Assembly (NCBI RefSeq): GCF_014203045.1
Contig: NZ_JACHIF010000002.1
Coordinates: 310,001-374,000, forward strand
DNA from: Prosthecobacter dejongeii
GTDB lineage: Bacteria; Verrucomicrobiota; Verrucomicrobiia; Verrucomicrobiales; Verrucomicrobiaceae
Length of the DNA: 64,000 bases
Reading direction: 5' to 3'
Shown: in pieces, positions 8,065 to 15,790 of the stretch
Numbering within the stretch: the stretch's first letter is position 1
Layout: each line of letters opens with the position of its first letter
The notes under the pieces: model-generated
Told to the model about the DNA's origin: nothing
Seen by the model: the letters and a program-made list of their open reading frames with translations, nothing else
Database searches by the model: none
Position numbers and translations under genes: made by a program

Positions 8065-8481
8065 TTATGGGATCTCAATCCACACGCCGTCTGCATCTAC
8101 CTGCACGGGCCTGCCGACAGGGATGTCATTCGTGGCGCCAGCAGCGACACAGACAGTCTGGTTATCTTTGATGACCGCCGCCCCGCCTGTCATGATGCTG
8201 GCGATGGTGACCGGGTTGGTGGGGTCATTGAGCAGCTTGTAGGTCTCGCCGCGTTCGATACGCACACTGAGATCTCCAGCCGCACCTCCAGAATTGTCCA
8301 CTTCTTCAGCCGCAAGGCCGAGTGTGACCAAGTTGGCGGTGTCACTCCCAGGCACAGCGTAACCGGAAGCGTTGCGGCAAACGATGGTGCCTTGCAGGAT
8401 CTTGGTGGTCGCTGCGATGGGGGCAAGGATGATGTTGCCAGAGCGGCGGTCAATGGGGATGGATACGGTGGTGTCAGCCAT
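8065..8481 (-). CDS. Small capsid decoration protein (DUF2190-like)
   Basis: The 138-residue beta-rich protein begins MADTTVSIPIDRRSGNIILAP and contains ILQGTIVCRNASGYAVPGSD and VGRPVQVDADGVWIEIP. The pattern of a 'fill-and-gating' beta barrel with repeated glycine turns is usual for head decoration (DUF2190-type) proteins encoded between scaffold/protease and capsid genes. The position fits exactly. The family name is a pattern-based guess; a head-fibre role is also possible. Confidence 0.55.
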   Translation of the reverse strand: MADTTVSIPIDRRSGNIILAPIAATTKILQGTIVCRNASGYAVPGSDTANLVTLGLAAEEVDNSGGAAGDLSVRIERGETYKLLNDPTNPVTIASIMTGGAAVIKDNQTVCVAAGATNDIPVGRPVQVDADGVWIEIP

Positions 8482-8572
8482 GGTCGTGGATCAGTGAGAG
8501 GGTGAGGAAATGGAATGGGGTCTCGCGGGCTTTCGCGGGCATCTAGGACGCCTCGCAACTTGGTTAGGCGGC

Positions 8573-9076
8573 CTAGGCAGCGGGGAGGCACTGCGGCGCG
8601 TATTTGGCCACATCCTCAGGCTTCAGCCCCATGGCCTCCAAGCGAGCGATGGAAGCAGCGCTGAAGGCTTCGACACTGCCCTTGGTTTCTTTGCCCGTCT
8701 GGTGGGCATTGAGAGGCACCTCGCCAGGCTTGGCTTGCTTGACGATGTCCGCCAAGACATCCAGGGGAGTGTTCTTGAGGGTCTCGGCACTCAGGGGGAT
8801 GATCTTGCCCTCAGCCGTGGCTTGGCGAATCAGCTCAGCGCGCTTGAGTTCATCGCGCTCACCTTGCAGAGTCTTGACTTCAGTGCTGAGGGCCGTGACA
8901 CGACCTTCAATGGCCTGCATGTCGGCACTCATGGCGTCAGGGGCTTTCTTCGCAGCGGCTTCGATCTTGGCCACAGCGTCTTTCAGGGCCGTGGTAACAG
9001 TGGCTTCGTCAGCATCGGCAGCGAGAGTCATGCCGAGGGCGGTAAACAGGGCGATCAATTCAGGAGTCGGTTTCAT
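8573..9076 (-). CDS. Nested scaffold protein (Mu gpZ-like), internal start in the protease gene
   Basis: An ATG at 9076 is in frame with the protease gene and opens MKPTPELIALFTALGMTL, a clean start for the scaffold half. The product would have 167 residues and the coiled, charged character of phage scaffolds. In Mu the equivalent scaffold is made from an internal start in gene I, so this is expected by analogy. No clear ribosome site precedes the ATG, but such sites are rare throughout this window. Confidence 0.55.
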   Translation of the reverse strand: MKPTPELIALFTALGMTLAADADEATVTTALKDAVAKIEAAAKKAPDAMSADMQAIEGRVTALSTEVKTLQGERDELKRAELIRQATAEGKIIPLSAETLKNTPLDVLADIVKQAKPGEVPLNAHQTGKETKGSVEAFSAASIARLEAMGLKPEDVAKYAPQCLPAA

Positions 9077-9646
9077 GGGTGCGGATTCGGATGGGAGAGA
9101 GGCGGAAAGGGCGGCAAAGAAAGGCGCGAGTTGAGGCCCAGCGGCGGCAGCGGAAATGGTTAGGCCGTCAATCTCGCCATGGCGGCAGAGCGCGGCGGAA
9201 TGCAGGGCAATGACGGTGCCATCGGCACGGCGGAAAACGGCGGGGGAGATGTCTTGGAAGAGCTTGCGCTTCCAGGCCCGCAGGCCCATCGGGGTCCATT
9301 CGATGTCGTGATAGACCAGACCTTCCCCTGGCACAGCGGAGCAAGTGGCCCAGGCCGCAATGTTGCGCGGCTCCTGGCTGGCTGCATAAGCGGGCGTGCC
9401 TGGCACGGTCTCATGCTCAAAGTCGAGCGCCAGCCGGGTGCCGAGCTTAGCCGCCGCCTGGCGCTCCGCAAAGCCTTCCAGCGTGGCCGCTGAGACAATG
9501 ACCTTGCCACGACCACGGGCATCATGACTGCCCAAAGGAGCCACGACCAGACGAGTGGGGGCAGAGCGGGTGCCGCCTGACAGCGCAGCGCCATCGGCGC
9601 GGAAAGCGCAGAGAGTCAGAGCGGTGTCAGTGGCGGCCTTGAGCAT
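8573..9646 (-). CDS. Capsid maturation protease with C-terminal scaffold (Mu gpI-like)
   Basis: The protein has 357 residues. The N-terminal half (to about residue 185) shows Mu gpI features: LALDFEHETVPGTPAYAASQ, GLVYHDIEWTPMGLRAWKRK and DISPAVFRRADGTVIALHSA. This is the prohead protease fold, with the conserved DFEH-type histidine region and an HSAAL serine region. The C-terminal half is helical and charged (VTALSTEVKTLQGERDELKR) and ends in a short hydrophobic tail, as in scaffolds. An in-frame ATG at 9076 may give the scaffold alone. The gene heads the late head operon and has a 24-bp conserved element 31 bp upstream. Confidence 0.85.
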   Translation of the reverse strand: MLKAATDTALTLCAFRADGAALSGGTRSAPTRLVVAPLGSHDARGRGKVIVSAATLEGFAERQAAAKLGTRLALDFEHETVPGTPAYAASQEPRNIAAWATCSAVPGEGLVYHDIEWTPMGLRAWKRKLFQDISPAVFRRADGTVIALHSAALCRHGEIDGLTISAAAAGPQLAPFFAALSASLPSESAPMKPTPELIALFTALGMTLAADADEATVTTALKDAVAKIEAAAKKAPDAMSADMQAIEGRVTALSTEVKTLQGERDELKRAELIRQATAEGKIIPLSAETLKNTPLDVLADIVKQAKPGEVPLNAHQTGKETKGSVEAFSAASIARLEAMGLKPEDVAKYAPQCLPAA

Positions 9647-9677
9647 TCCTCAGACTGCCCCACCCGCCTCAATACCT

Positions 9678-9701
9678 CTAAGTGCCGGAGGTGCCAGGGT
9701 G
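9678..9701 (-). promoter_or_regulatory. Conserved 24-bp upstream element, copy 2 (candidate late promoter)
   Basis: It differs from the copy at 2034-2057 at one base (CTAAGTGCCGGAGG, then TGCCAGGGTG). It lies 31 bp upstream of the protease ATG. In Mu one of the late promoters (PI) lies before gene I and is activated by the C protein, so this copy may be the functional counterpart. No standard -35/-10 boxes are evident. Confidence 0.5.
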
Positions 9702-9728
9702 CCTGAGCCTAACCAACAACCCAAACAA

Positions 9729-9760
9729 AAAGCCCGCAGGCCTTATCGCTTGCGGGCTTT
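9729..9760 (-). terminator. Terminator of the lysogeny operon
   Basis: Stem AAAGCCCGCA (9729-9738) pairs with TGCGGGCTTT (9751-9760) around a 12-base loop. On the minus strand a T-run follows. It lies just after the stop of the 37-residue membrane peptide and separates the repressor operon from the late head operon. A T-pair on the plus side may make it partly bidirectional. Confidence 0.85.
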
Positions 9761-9766
9761 GTTAAT

Positions 9767-9880
9767 TCATCGGGCTCGCCTACGCAGCCATTCGCGAAAG
9801 ACTTTCCAGGCCACCCAAGCCAAGACCGCGAGAGGCCAGAAATACCACGGCATGTCTGAGGCCTGAGGAACGGGGTTCAT
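9767..9880 (-). CDS. 37-residue single-span membrane peptide
   Basis: The ATG at 9880 opens MNPVPQASDMPWYFWPLAVL, continues AWVAWKVFREWLRRRAR and stops at 9767. It has one tryptophan-rich hydrophobic segment (about residues 11-28) followed by a strongly basic tail, which predicts an N-out/C-in inner-membrane peptide. It lies 39 bp after the secreted-protein gene and 7 bp before a terminator, so it is the last gene of the repressor operon. No family is recognised. Small membrane peptides expressed from prophages during lysogeny often block superinfection or alter the envelope, but that role here is only inference. Confidence 0.65.
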   Translation of the reverse strand: MNPVPQASDMPWYFWPLAVLAWVAWKVFREWLRRRAR

Positions 9881-9919
9881 GGTGCTTTTTGCCAAAATTG
9901 CCAGGGCGCTGGATCATGA

Positions 9920-10378
9920 TTAGAATCCCCTTAACTTCTCGCGAACGTTACTCTTTTTCAGCGCCTCCAACCGTTCTTTTTGGCCTTTCGTAAGAATCAG
10001 CAATACCCGCTTTATCTCATCCCAATGAGCAACGCGGCCAGCATCTGCCGTCACCCATGTTTTATTAAAAACAGCAGAAGCCGCCATTTCCCATTTTTGG
10101 GCTCCACTGTTGGCTTCTAGGAGCACATCGATTTCATCGGCGCTCAAAGGTAGAGACCTGCCCACTGCATCTCGCTTTTCGTTTGCCAGCATCATGCCTT
10201 CACAATGCCCCTCAAAGAAGTCACACATGATAATCATGCCGGACATCCGGTAAAATTTTCTGTCACCATCATCCTGGACAGGCTCGCCATATCGGGCTTC
10301 ACATTCCCTCGGCAGCTCGCCAATTCTCGCGAAGGCGGGCACAGCAATCATTAAAATTAGGGCGAGAAATCGTTTCAT
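9920..10378 (-). CDS. Secreted protein of unknown function in the lysogeny operon
   Basis: The protein has 152 residues from the ATG at 10378 (MKRFLALILMIAVPAFARIG). A longer frame to 10474 begins inside the repressor gene and would bury the signal peptide, so the inner start is chosen. Residues 1-17 form a signal peptide with an AFA cleavage site. The mature part has an ECEARYGEPV motif, two cysteines in an MIIMCDFFEGHCEG segment and a helical, charged C-terminus. I do not recognise the family, although secreted proteins with an early E-C-E-x-R-Y-G motif seem host-like. It lies 47 bp after the repressor stop and is probably co-transcribed, so it should be made in lysogens. Confidence 0.7.
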   Translation of the reverse strand: MKRFLALILMIAVPAFARIGELPRECEARYGEPVQDDGDRKFYRMSGMIIMCDFFEGHCEGMMLANEKRDAVGRSLPLSADEIDVLLEANSGAQKWEMAASAVFNKTWVTADAGRVAHWDEIKRVLLILTKGQKERLEALKKSNVREKLRGF

Positions 10379-10425
10379 ATAGAGTGGATGACACCGATTC
10401 AATGGGGTTTTTACCAGTGTCAAAG

Positions 10426-11373
10426 TCAAAACCCAGGCATCTTCTTGCTCACCTGAGACACCGGATAAATCCAACTGAAGGCCTCAGGAGTAAATTCCAT
10501 CGGCGGATACGCAGGGTTGTAGCTGGAGAGTACCACCTTGTTACCACTGGCTTGAAAAAGTTTGAACATGACATCGGCATTATGGCCATCATTCAGCCGC
10601 GCAATGACCACCATACCATTACGAGGTTTGGCACCAGGACTAACAATAGCTACATCACCTGGAGTATAAACGGGAGCCATGCTGTCACCTGAAAGCGTCA
10701 CCGCGAAGGCCTTGGGGTCTTTCACGTCAAAGGCCAGGTAGCCCTCCCCAGTATAACCGTTGTCATCCCACGCCCCCAAAGATCCACATTCAGCCATGCT
10801 CAACAGAGGGACAAACTTTGCCCGGCTTTTCTCCATGCCTGGCCCCATGCCGATATTGGGGACTGCCCCGAATGATCCATACGGGACATCTCTGCTAGGA
10901 GGCTCATCCGCACCGTTCATCAATTCAGATTCGCTAATGCCCAACAATTTGGCCGCTTTGCGAATCATCTTTTCCCCCATGCGGGACACCCCGTCTTCAA
11001 TGGCCTGATACGTGCCCGTGTCCGGGTATCCAATCGCCTTGGCAAACTGCGGCACGGTCATGCCCAATGCAAGGCGACCGGCTTTTAATTTTCCTCGCGG
11101 ACCGTAGGCAATGGGCTCTTCAGCCACTGATAAAACCGATTCAGTCGGTTTTAAATCCAAGGCCTCCGACTGATCAAAATCTTCATTCAGTGAAGATTTG
11201 TGAGCTTTTTCTAACCTCTCAACTCTGGTTTTAAAGGTCTCGGAAGGCTCGCGTCCACCTTCAACCATGCTCAGATAGTTTCTTGAACAGGGAATTAGCT
11301 TAGCAAATTCATCCTGCTTCATGCTCATGGCACGACGCAACAGTAAAATTCTGTTAGCAAAATCTAAATCCAT
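10426..11373 (-). CDS. Phage repressor with two HTH domains and S24 self-cleavage domain
   Basis: The protein has 315 residues from the ATG at 11373. An XRE-type HTH occupies residues 5-55 (MKQDEFAKLIPCSRNYLSMV). A second HTH-like domain spans about 95-150 (TVPQFAKAIGYPDTGTYQAI). The C-terminal S24 domain holds a likely Cys-Gly cleavage bond (196-197, MAECGSLG), the nucleophile serine at 231 (SGDSMAPVYTPGD) and the lysine at 271 (VMFKLFQ). These spacings of 35 and 40 residues resemble LexA and lambda CI. It should repress the divergent early operon and be inactivated by RecA after DNA damage. It heads an operon with two small envelope-directed proteins. Confidence 0.92.
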   Translation of the reverse strand: MDLDFANRILLLRRAMSMKQDEFAKLIPCSRNYLSMVEGGREPSETFKTRVERLEKAHKSSLNEDFDQSEALDLKPTESVLSVAEEPIAYGPRGKLKAGRLALGMTVPQFAKAIGYPDTGTYQAIEDGVSRMGEKMIRKAAKLLGISESELMNGADEPPSRDVPYGSFGAVPNIGMGPGMEKSRAKFVPLLSMAECGSLGAWDDNGYTGEGYLAFDVKDPKAFAVTLSGDSMAPVYTPGDVAIVSPGAKPRNGMVVIARLNDGHNADVMFKLFQASGNKVVLSSYNPAYPPMEFTPEAFSWIYPVSQVSKKMPGF

Positions 11374-11421
11374 GCTCACTTTTTGTTTGCGGTTTTATTG
11401 TTAGCATATTATCACTCGGAT
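11374..11421 (+). promoter_or_regulatory. Divergent early promoter/operator region
   Basis: This 48-bp AT-rich gap separates the repressor and the Ner-like gene. On the plus strand TTGTTT (11383-11388) and TATTAT (11407-11412) are 18 bp apart and resemble -35 and -10 boxes. The -10 box ends 9 bp before the ATG, so the early mRNA would be nearly leaderless. GTTAGCA words at 11353 and 11400 may be part of an operator. Confidence 0.45.
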
Positions 11422-11634
11422 ATGGCAACCGCTAACTCTACACCTCCACCCTTGCAAGCGGCAAGTTTCAAGGAAGCCGCCAAGCTGGCAATGATGCGGC
11501 GAAATCTCACTGTGGCGGCACTTGCTAACCGCCTCGGTCGTCAGCGCAACACAGTGAGCATAGCCATCAATCATGAAACGATGTGCCCGGGCGTGAAGGA
11601 AGAGATCAAAAAGGAACTGGGGTTTCACATATGA
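11422..11634 (+). CDS. Ner/Cro-like HTH regulator
   Basis: The protein has 70 residues from the ATG at 11422 (MATANSTPPPLQAASFKEAA). Residues 22-60 carry an HTH-like segment (LTVAALANRLGRQRNTVSIA). It is the first gene of the early operon, divergent from the repressor, the place of Ner in Mu and of Cro in lambdoid phages. It is likely to down-regulate the early or repressor promoter. The upstream 13 codons of the longer frame are ignored because they overlap the promoter. Its stop overlaps the next start by 4 bp. Confidence 0.7.
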   Translation: MATANSTPPPLQAASFKEAAKLAMMRRNLTVAALANRLGRQRNTVSIAINHETMCPGVKEEIKKELGFHI

Positions 11635-11864
11635 GAAGGCTTTCTCCAAACCTCATCCGGCCCATGATCGCTTCTGCCATCAAAGGTGCCGACTCCCTCC
11701 CCGCCACTGAAAAGGCTGACGTTTACGAAGGCATTGCGCAAATCGCCGAACGCGCAGGCTTGGCAACCACAGCAAGGGATGCGCTCAACTTAGCCAATGC
11801 GTTGAGGGAAGCTGAGATGCTCCAACTGAACTTTCGTGAGTTTGCACAGGAGGGCGGACAATGA
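11631..11864 (+). CDS. Small early protein of unknown function
   Basis: The protein has 77 residues and starts at the ATGA overlap with the Ner-like gene (MRRLSPNLIRPMIASAIKGA). It is wholly helical in character, with an alanine- and leucine-rich second half (TARDALNLANALREAEML). Both its start and its stop overlap neighbouring genes by 4 bp, which indicates coupled translation between the HTH and ParB-like genes. No family is recognised. Confidence 0.6.
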   Translation: MRRLSPNLIRPMIASAIKGADSLPATEKADVYEGIAQIAERAGLATTARDALNLANALREAEMLQLNFREFAQEGGQ

Positions 11865-12976
11865 AGCCTCAGTCCGTTGAAGCCTCCAACTTGGTCCGTG
11901 GGGAGAAGGTTCAAATCCCAGGCTCCAAGACCATTTATGAGGCCGGACCCATGTGCGGAAAAGAGGTCCATCTCTACCCACCCAAGGGAAACACCAAAGC
12001 CATTCCCTCCGACTCCTTTGTCTTCCTTCTGGAGGAACGGAAACCCGCCTCCCTCACAACCCCGGACACGAAACCGGAACCCGTTGCCCCTCAGTTTTCC
12101 CGCCATTCAACCATGACAACACACATTGTTAGACACACCCTCATTTCCCTTGATCCCCGGCTCGCATCCGTCCCGATGATGAGCGATGTAGCCGCCCGAT
12201 TCCTTGGCGCATCCAAGGCAGAGCACAAGAAGGCAGGGCAAGAGATGGCCGACGAACAGGACGCCCTGTGGCAGAGCCTGGACCGCGAGGGCATCCTCGA
12301 ACCCATCAAAGCTTACCGTGAGGGCCGCAAATGGATCATGGCCGATGGTCGCCACCGCCTGGAATGGGCCACGGCTCGCAATATCCCGAAAATACCGCTG
12401 ATTGAAATCAGCAAAAGCCAGGCCAGCACCATCATTGAAGCCACGGTGGTAGGTCGTCGCCACTGGACGAAGGGGCAGAGAGCATATCTCGCCATCCTTG
12501 TGCATCCCGAGGTGACAGAAGGCACCGCTGGACGCCCGCAAAAAGTTCACTCAGTGAAGATTTCCATGGAGGAACTCGCCAAGAGAGTTGGCGTATCGAT
12601 TGGCCTGATCCATCAAGCTGCTGAGCTTTACCGCGCTTTTTATGCCCCTGGCAGCAAGCCCGATTCCGTTGAGGCCATTGAAGCAGCGTCTCTCAAGGAG
12701 CAATACGAGATGTCTATCTGGGCTGGCAATGGCCTGGGTGCGGTGCTGGCAGGCATTGAGGGCGGCAAGGCCACCAGTGGCCAGACCAAGCCCCCCAGCG
12801 GCTTCCACGGCCTGGATAAGCCTCTCGGCACCTTCTCACGTTTCAGCGCGCTCTATACCACCTGGACGCCCGAAGAGCGCAACAAAGCGCAACAACTCAT
12901 GACCGTGAAATTCAAGGACATGAGCCCGGATTTCCGCCTCGCCGTCAGCGAGGCCCTCGCCGCTGCCGAGGTCTGA
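11861..12976 (+). CDS. ParB/Srx-fold nuclease-like early protein
   Basis: The frame has 371 residues from the ATGA overlap at 11861. Residues 135-180 show the ParB/sulfiredoxin-like pattern (EPIKAYREGRKWIMADGRHR). A later helical region (MEELAKRVGVSIGLIHQAAE) looks like a DNA-binding HTH, as in ParB proteins. The first 80 residues (to about VAPQFSRHST) form a separate proline-rich segment, so the frame may be a fusion or may start at an inner ATG near 12112. Mu-type phages do not normally need ParB; in related transposable phages ParB-like proteins occur early. A role in DNA handling or transcription control is inferred. Confidence 0.65.
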   Translation: MKPQSVEASNLVRGEKVQIPGSKTIYEAGPMCGKEVHLYPPKGNTKAIPSDSFVFLLEERKPASLTTPDTKPEPVAPQFSRHSTMTTHIVRHTLISLDPRLASVPMMSDVAARFLGASKAEHKKAGQEMADEQDALWQSLDREGILEPIKAYREGRKWIMADGRHRLEWATARNIPKIPLIEISKSQASTIIEATVVGRRHWTKGQRAYLAILVHPEVTEGTAGRPQKVHSVKISMEELAKRVGVSIGLIHQAAELYRAFYAPGSKPDSVEAIEAASLKEQYEMSIWAGNGLGAVLAGIEGGKATSGQTKPPSGFHGLDKPLGTFSRFSALYTTWTPEERNKAQQLMTVKFKDMSPDFRLAVSEALAAAEV

Positions 12977-12998
12977 TCAACACCCACACCCCAACGCC

Positions 12999-13298
12999 AT
13001 GAGCACCCCTCACATCCTCCAAATCGCCGCTGGCATCGGCCTGCCTACACTGGCCGCCATCGGCCTCGCTTTGGCGAGCAAGACTCAGCACCACGCCGAG
13101 GCCCTGCGCTGCCAAGCCCTCCTCAAGGAAGAGGAGCAAACCCAACCCGCCACACCTCCCGTCAAGCATCGCCGCCAACGGGTATTTTTCAAGGAGCTCA
13201 CAGACTCTCAAGCCCTCTTCCGCGACTTCGCTGCCGCGCTGGTCTTGGGCCTCCTCTTCATCGCCTGCCTCATCCTCCTAGGAGGGTGGTCACGCTAA
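12999..13298 (+). CDS. Two-span membrane protein, possible holin-like
   Basis: The protein has 99 residues (MSTPHILQIAAGIGLPTLAA). Hydrophobic segments lie at residues 5-27 and 74-96 (FAAALVLGLLFIACLILLGG), separated by a charged, lysine- and arginine-rich linker (VKHRRQRVFFKELTD). Size and topology fit a small phage membrane protein such as a holin, but the place before the transposase is not where lysis genes are usual. No endolysin is seen nearby. An envelope-directed early protein is equally likely. Confidence 0.55.
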   Translation: MSTPHILQIAAGIGLPTLAAIGLALASKTQHHAEALRCQALLKEEEQTQPATPPVKHRRQRVFFKELTDSQALFRDFAAALVLGLLFIACLILLGGWSR

Positions 13299-13310
13299 CC
13301 AATTATTCTC

Positions 13311-15275
13311 ATGATCGCCACCCGCCAAGGCCAGCCCACCAACGCCGCAGACCGCGCCCTCATCATCACCCATATCCAGGGGCTGGTGAAGAGTGGCACG
13401 CCCCTGCGCAAGGCCTGCGCTGAGGTGGGGATCAATCACAACAACTATTACCGCTGGACCGCCGATGCAAACCCGATACAAGAACCCAAAGAGACCGCGA
13501 AGCGTGGTCGTAAGGCCAAGTGGGAATTGGGCGAGGCCGATGCGCGTCGCCTGCGGTTTTGGCATCTCGTTAAGAAGTCCGTGCCGTTGGCGGTCGAGGC
13601 CTTTATCGCTGAGGGTTTGACAGGTAACGAGGAGCCGTATTTCAAGGCGCTCAAAGCCTGCATTGCCAGCCCCACCGATACAGGCCACCGCGCCAGCCCG
13701 GAACTGGCCCGCGCCATGCAGGCCCATTGGCAGGCCGCCAACAAAGCCCGCAAGGTGGTCACCTGGCCCCTCAGCGTGCAACGCGCCTGCCGCGCCACGG
13801 CCCAAGAGGCCGCGCAATTCCGAGGTGACAAACACGCCACCGATGCACGCGGCACCGAGCGCCGAGGCGTGATGATCCGCACGCCGGAAGGTGACCTTGT
13901 CCCGTGGTATCCAGGGGCCATCTGGGAGAGCGATGACATGAGCGTCAATGATCCGTTCCGCTTCCATGACGCCGCCACGCAAGAGGAAATGCTCGGCCGT
14001 CAGATCCTGGCCACCATTGACGCCTTTGCCCTGAATTGGTTAGGCGAATCCCACATTGGCCGCGAGCGCGACAGCTACCGCGCCGAGGACATCGCCAGCC
14101 ATTTCCGGGCCATCGTCGAAGAGCATGGCCTCCCTTACATCTGGCGCATCGAAAAAGGCCGCTGGGACAATGACTTCATCTGGGGCGTCAAGCTGGGCAC
14201 CGATGCCGAAGGCAAAGACATTCGCTGGGGTGGCCTGGACAAGATCATCCACATCCGCGAGAAGCACACCAGCGACGGCAAGGCGAACGTGGAAGGTGCC
14301 TTTGATTTGCTCCAGGCCCTCATGGATCACGGCTTCAGTGGCCAGACCTTGAGCATTGGCCGCGAGCGTGGTGAGTTTGAAGCGGCCACTCGTTTGATGC
14401 TGCGCGCCAACCGCGAGAATCCCGACCTGGACGCTCTCTCCAAGTTTTGGACCATTGAGCAATCTGCCGATGCAGTCGCCCAAGCGATGGCGCTCTTTAA
14501 TCAGCGGCCCAAACGCCGCCAGTGCTTTGCCAATGAAACTCGTGTTCCGGCTGAGCTTTGGAAAGCGCACGTCAAGCGTCCTTGCCCCTCGGATTCCATG
14601 TGGAGATTCCACGCCATCAAGACCACCGCCACCGTGCGCAAGGGCATCATTGAAGTGAAGGCCCCGCATTACCCGGTGAGCTTCCGTTTCCGCGTCCATG
14701 GCGGCAGTCGCACGCCTAACGTTCATTGTGACAATGGGCATGAAGTACTGGTCGCCTTCACACCCGGCAGCGCCTGGGAAGGCTGCGAGGTTTTCAATCG
14801 GGACAAGTCCGCCCGTAACCGTGAGGGCTGGGGATTTGGCGAGCGCATCGGCGTGGCTGAGTACATGCCCGATGGCCTGCAAGAGGATCTGTATGGCGCG
14901 AGCTACAGCCCTGGCCAGAAGCGCGCCGCTGCCCAGGTGCGCCGAGCAACCCGCCTCATCATTGGCGGCACCAACTTCCAAGGACGCCGCATCAGCCACG
15001 CTCAAGACAGCTTTGGCAATCAGCTCACTCAAGAGATGACCAGCGACCGCGCCGAAACCGCCACCACCCACCCCATCATGAGCACCCCGCCCGAACGCGA
15101 AACACCCACCCCCGTGGAGATGCCAAGTGCTGACCGCACCGCTGAGGCCCCACGCAAAAGCCGCACCTCTAAACCTCGCCTCCACCTCACCACCCCCCGC
15201 CGTGGCCAGGCCACCGAGACGACCGCCCCCGACTTCGACGAGGAAGAAGAACTCCGCGCTTTGCAGGCCCTCTAA
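13311..15275 (+). CDS. Mu-type DDE transposase (MuA-like)
   Basis: The protein has 654 residues, close to MuA. The N-terminus carries an HTH-like segment (TPLRKACAEVGINHNNYYRW). The catalytic core shows a probable first Asp at 208/209 (IWESDDMSVND), a second at 286 (GRWDNDF) and a Glu at 328 (KANVEGAF) in an RNase H-like fold. A beta-barrel domain and a long, proline-rich and charged C-terminal tail follow, where MuA contacts MuB. It joins and replicates the phage by transposition. It is followed 19 bp later by a small gene and then the ATPase, so the A-B pair is slightly separated. Confidence 0.92.
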   Translation: MIATRQGQPTNAADRALIITHIQGLVKSGTPLRKACAEVGINHNNYYRWTADANPIQEPKETAKRGRKAKWELGEADARRLRFWHLVKKSVPLAVEAFIAEGLTGNEEPYFKALKACIASPTDTGHRASPELARAMQAHWQAANKARKVVTWPLSVQRACRATAQEAAQFRGDKHATDARGTERRGVMIRTPEGDLVPWYPGAIWESDDMSVNDPFRFHDAATQEEMLGRQILATIDAFALNWLGESHIGRERDSYRAEDIASHFRAIVEEHGLPYIWRIEKGRWDNDFIWGVKLGTDAEGKDIRWGGLDKIIHIREKHTSDGKANVEGAFDLLQALMDHGFSGQTLSIGRERGEFEAATRLMLRANRENPDLDALSKFWTIEQSADAVAQAMALFNQRPKRRQCFANETRVPAELWKAHVKRPCPSDSMWRFHAIKTTATVRKGIIEVKAPHYPVSFRFRVHGGSRTPNVHCDNGHEVLVAFTPGSAWEGCEVFNRDKSARNREGWGFGERIGVAEYMPDGLQEDLYGASYSPGQKRAAAQVRRATRLIIGGTNFQGRRISHAQDSFGNQLTQEMTSDRAETATTHPIMSTPPERETPTPVEMPSADRTAEAPRKSRTSKPRLHLTTPRRGQATETTAPDFDEEEELRALQAL

Positions 15276-15294
15276 CCCCTTTGCCTAACCATCT

Positions 15295-15759
15295 ATGAGC
15301 ACCACCCCCACGCCTTACCATTGGGATCACGTCGCCAGCGCCGTCCGCCCCGGCGCTGCGATGAAGCCCTTCAAACCTCTCGCCTTGCTAACGCTGGACA
15401 ACACGGCCCCCGACCGCGCCGCTCGCATCCGTGAGCTGCATCTCCGCAAGGCCGAGGCCGCCGCTCAAAAGGCCGATCTCTTTGAGTTGGAGGGCGATGC
15501 CAAACGACGGGCGAATGACCCCACCATCCGCCTGGCAGGCATCTGCGCCGACTGTGCCGCCGCTGATCTGCGCGAGGCCGCCCGTCAGAGCCTCATCATC
15601 GTCACCAGGCTGACCGACTACACCTCGGAATCAGACAAGGCCGACATCCGGTTTCACCTTCGCCTAGCTGAGTTGTCCTACCAGTGCCGCCCCACCGAAA
15701 CCGGGAGCCCACAACCCATCCCCGATGACCCCCGCATCGCCACCTTTCTAGCCGCCTAA
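15295..15759 (+). CDS. Unknown protein between transposase and ATPase
   Basis: The protein has 154 residues (MSTTPTPYHWDHVASAVRPG). It is helical, rich in alanine, arginine and leucine (ARIRELHLRKAEAAAQKADL), with two cysteines in AGICADCAAADL. The C-terminus is proline-rich. Mu has A directly followed by B, so this inserted gene is unusual. It may be an accessory of transposition, but the family is unknown. Confidence 0.55.
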   Translation: MSTTPTPYHWDHVASAVRPGAAMKPFKPLALLTLDNTAPDRAARIRELHLRKAEAAAQKADLFELEGDAKRRANDPTIRLAGICADCAAADLREAARQSLIIVTRLTDYTSESDKADIRFHLRLAELSYQCRPTETGSPQPIPDDPRIATFLAA

Positions 15760-15790
15760 CCGCAACCCCGTCAACGCACCCCGCACCCAC

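Noticed and set aside
12999..13298. Holin assignment for the two-span membrane protein
   Set aside because: No endolysin or spanin lies near it and its place in the early operon is unusual, so holin is only mentioned as an option.
14040..15185. 381-codon minus-strand frame over the transposase gene
   Set aside because: Fully antisense to a well-supported transposase and with no recognisable domain; its length reflects the high GC content.
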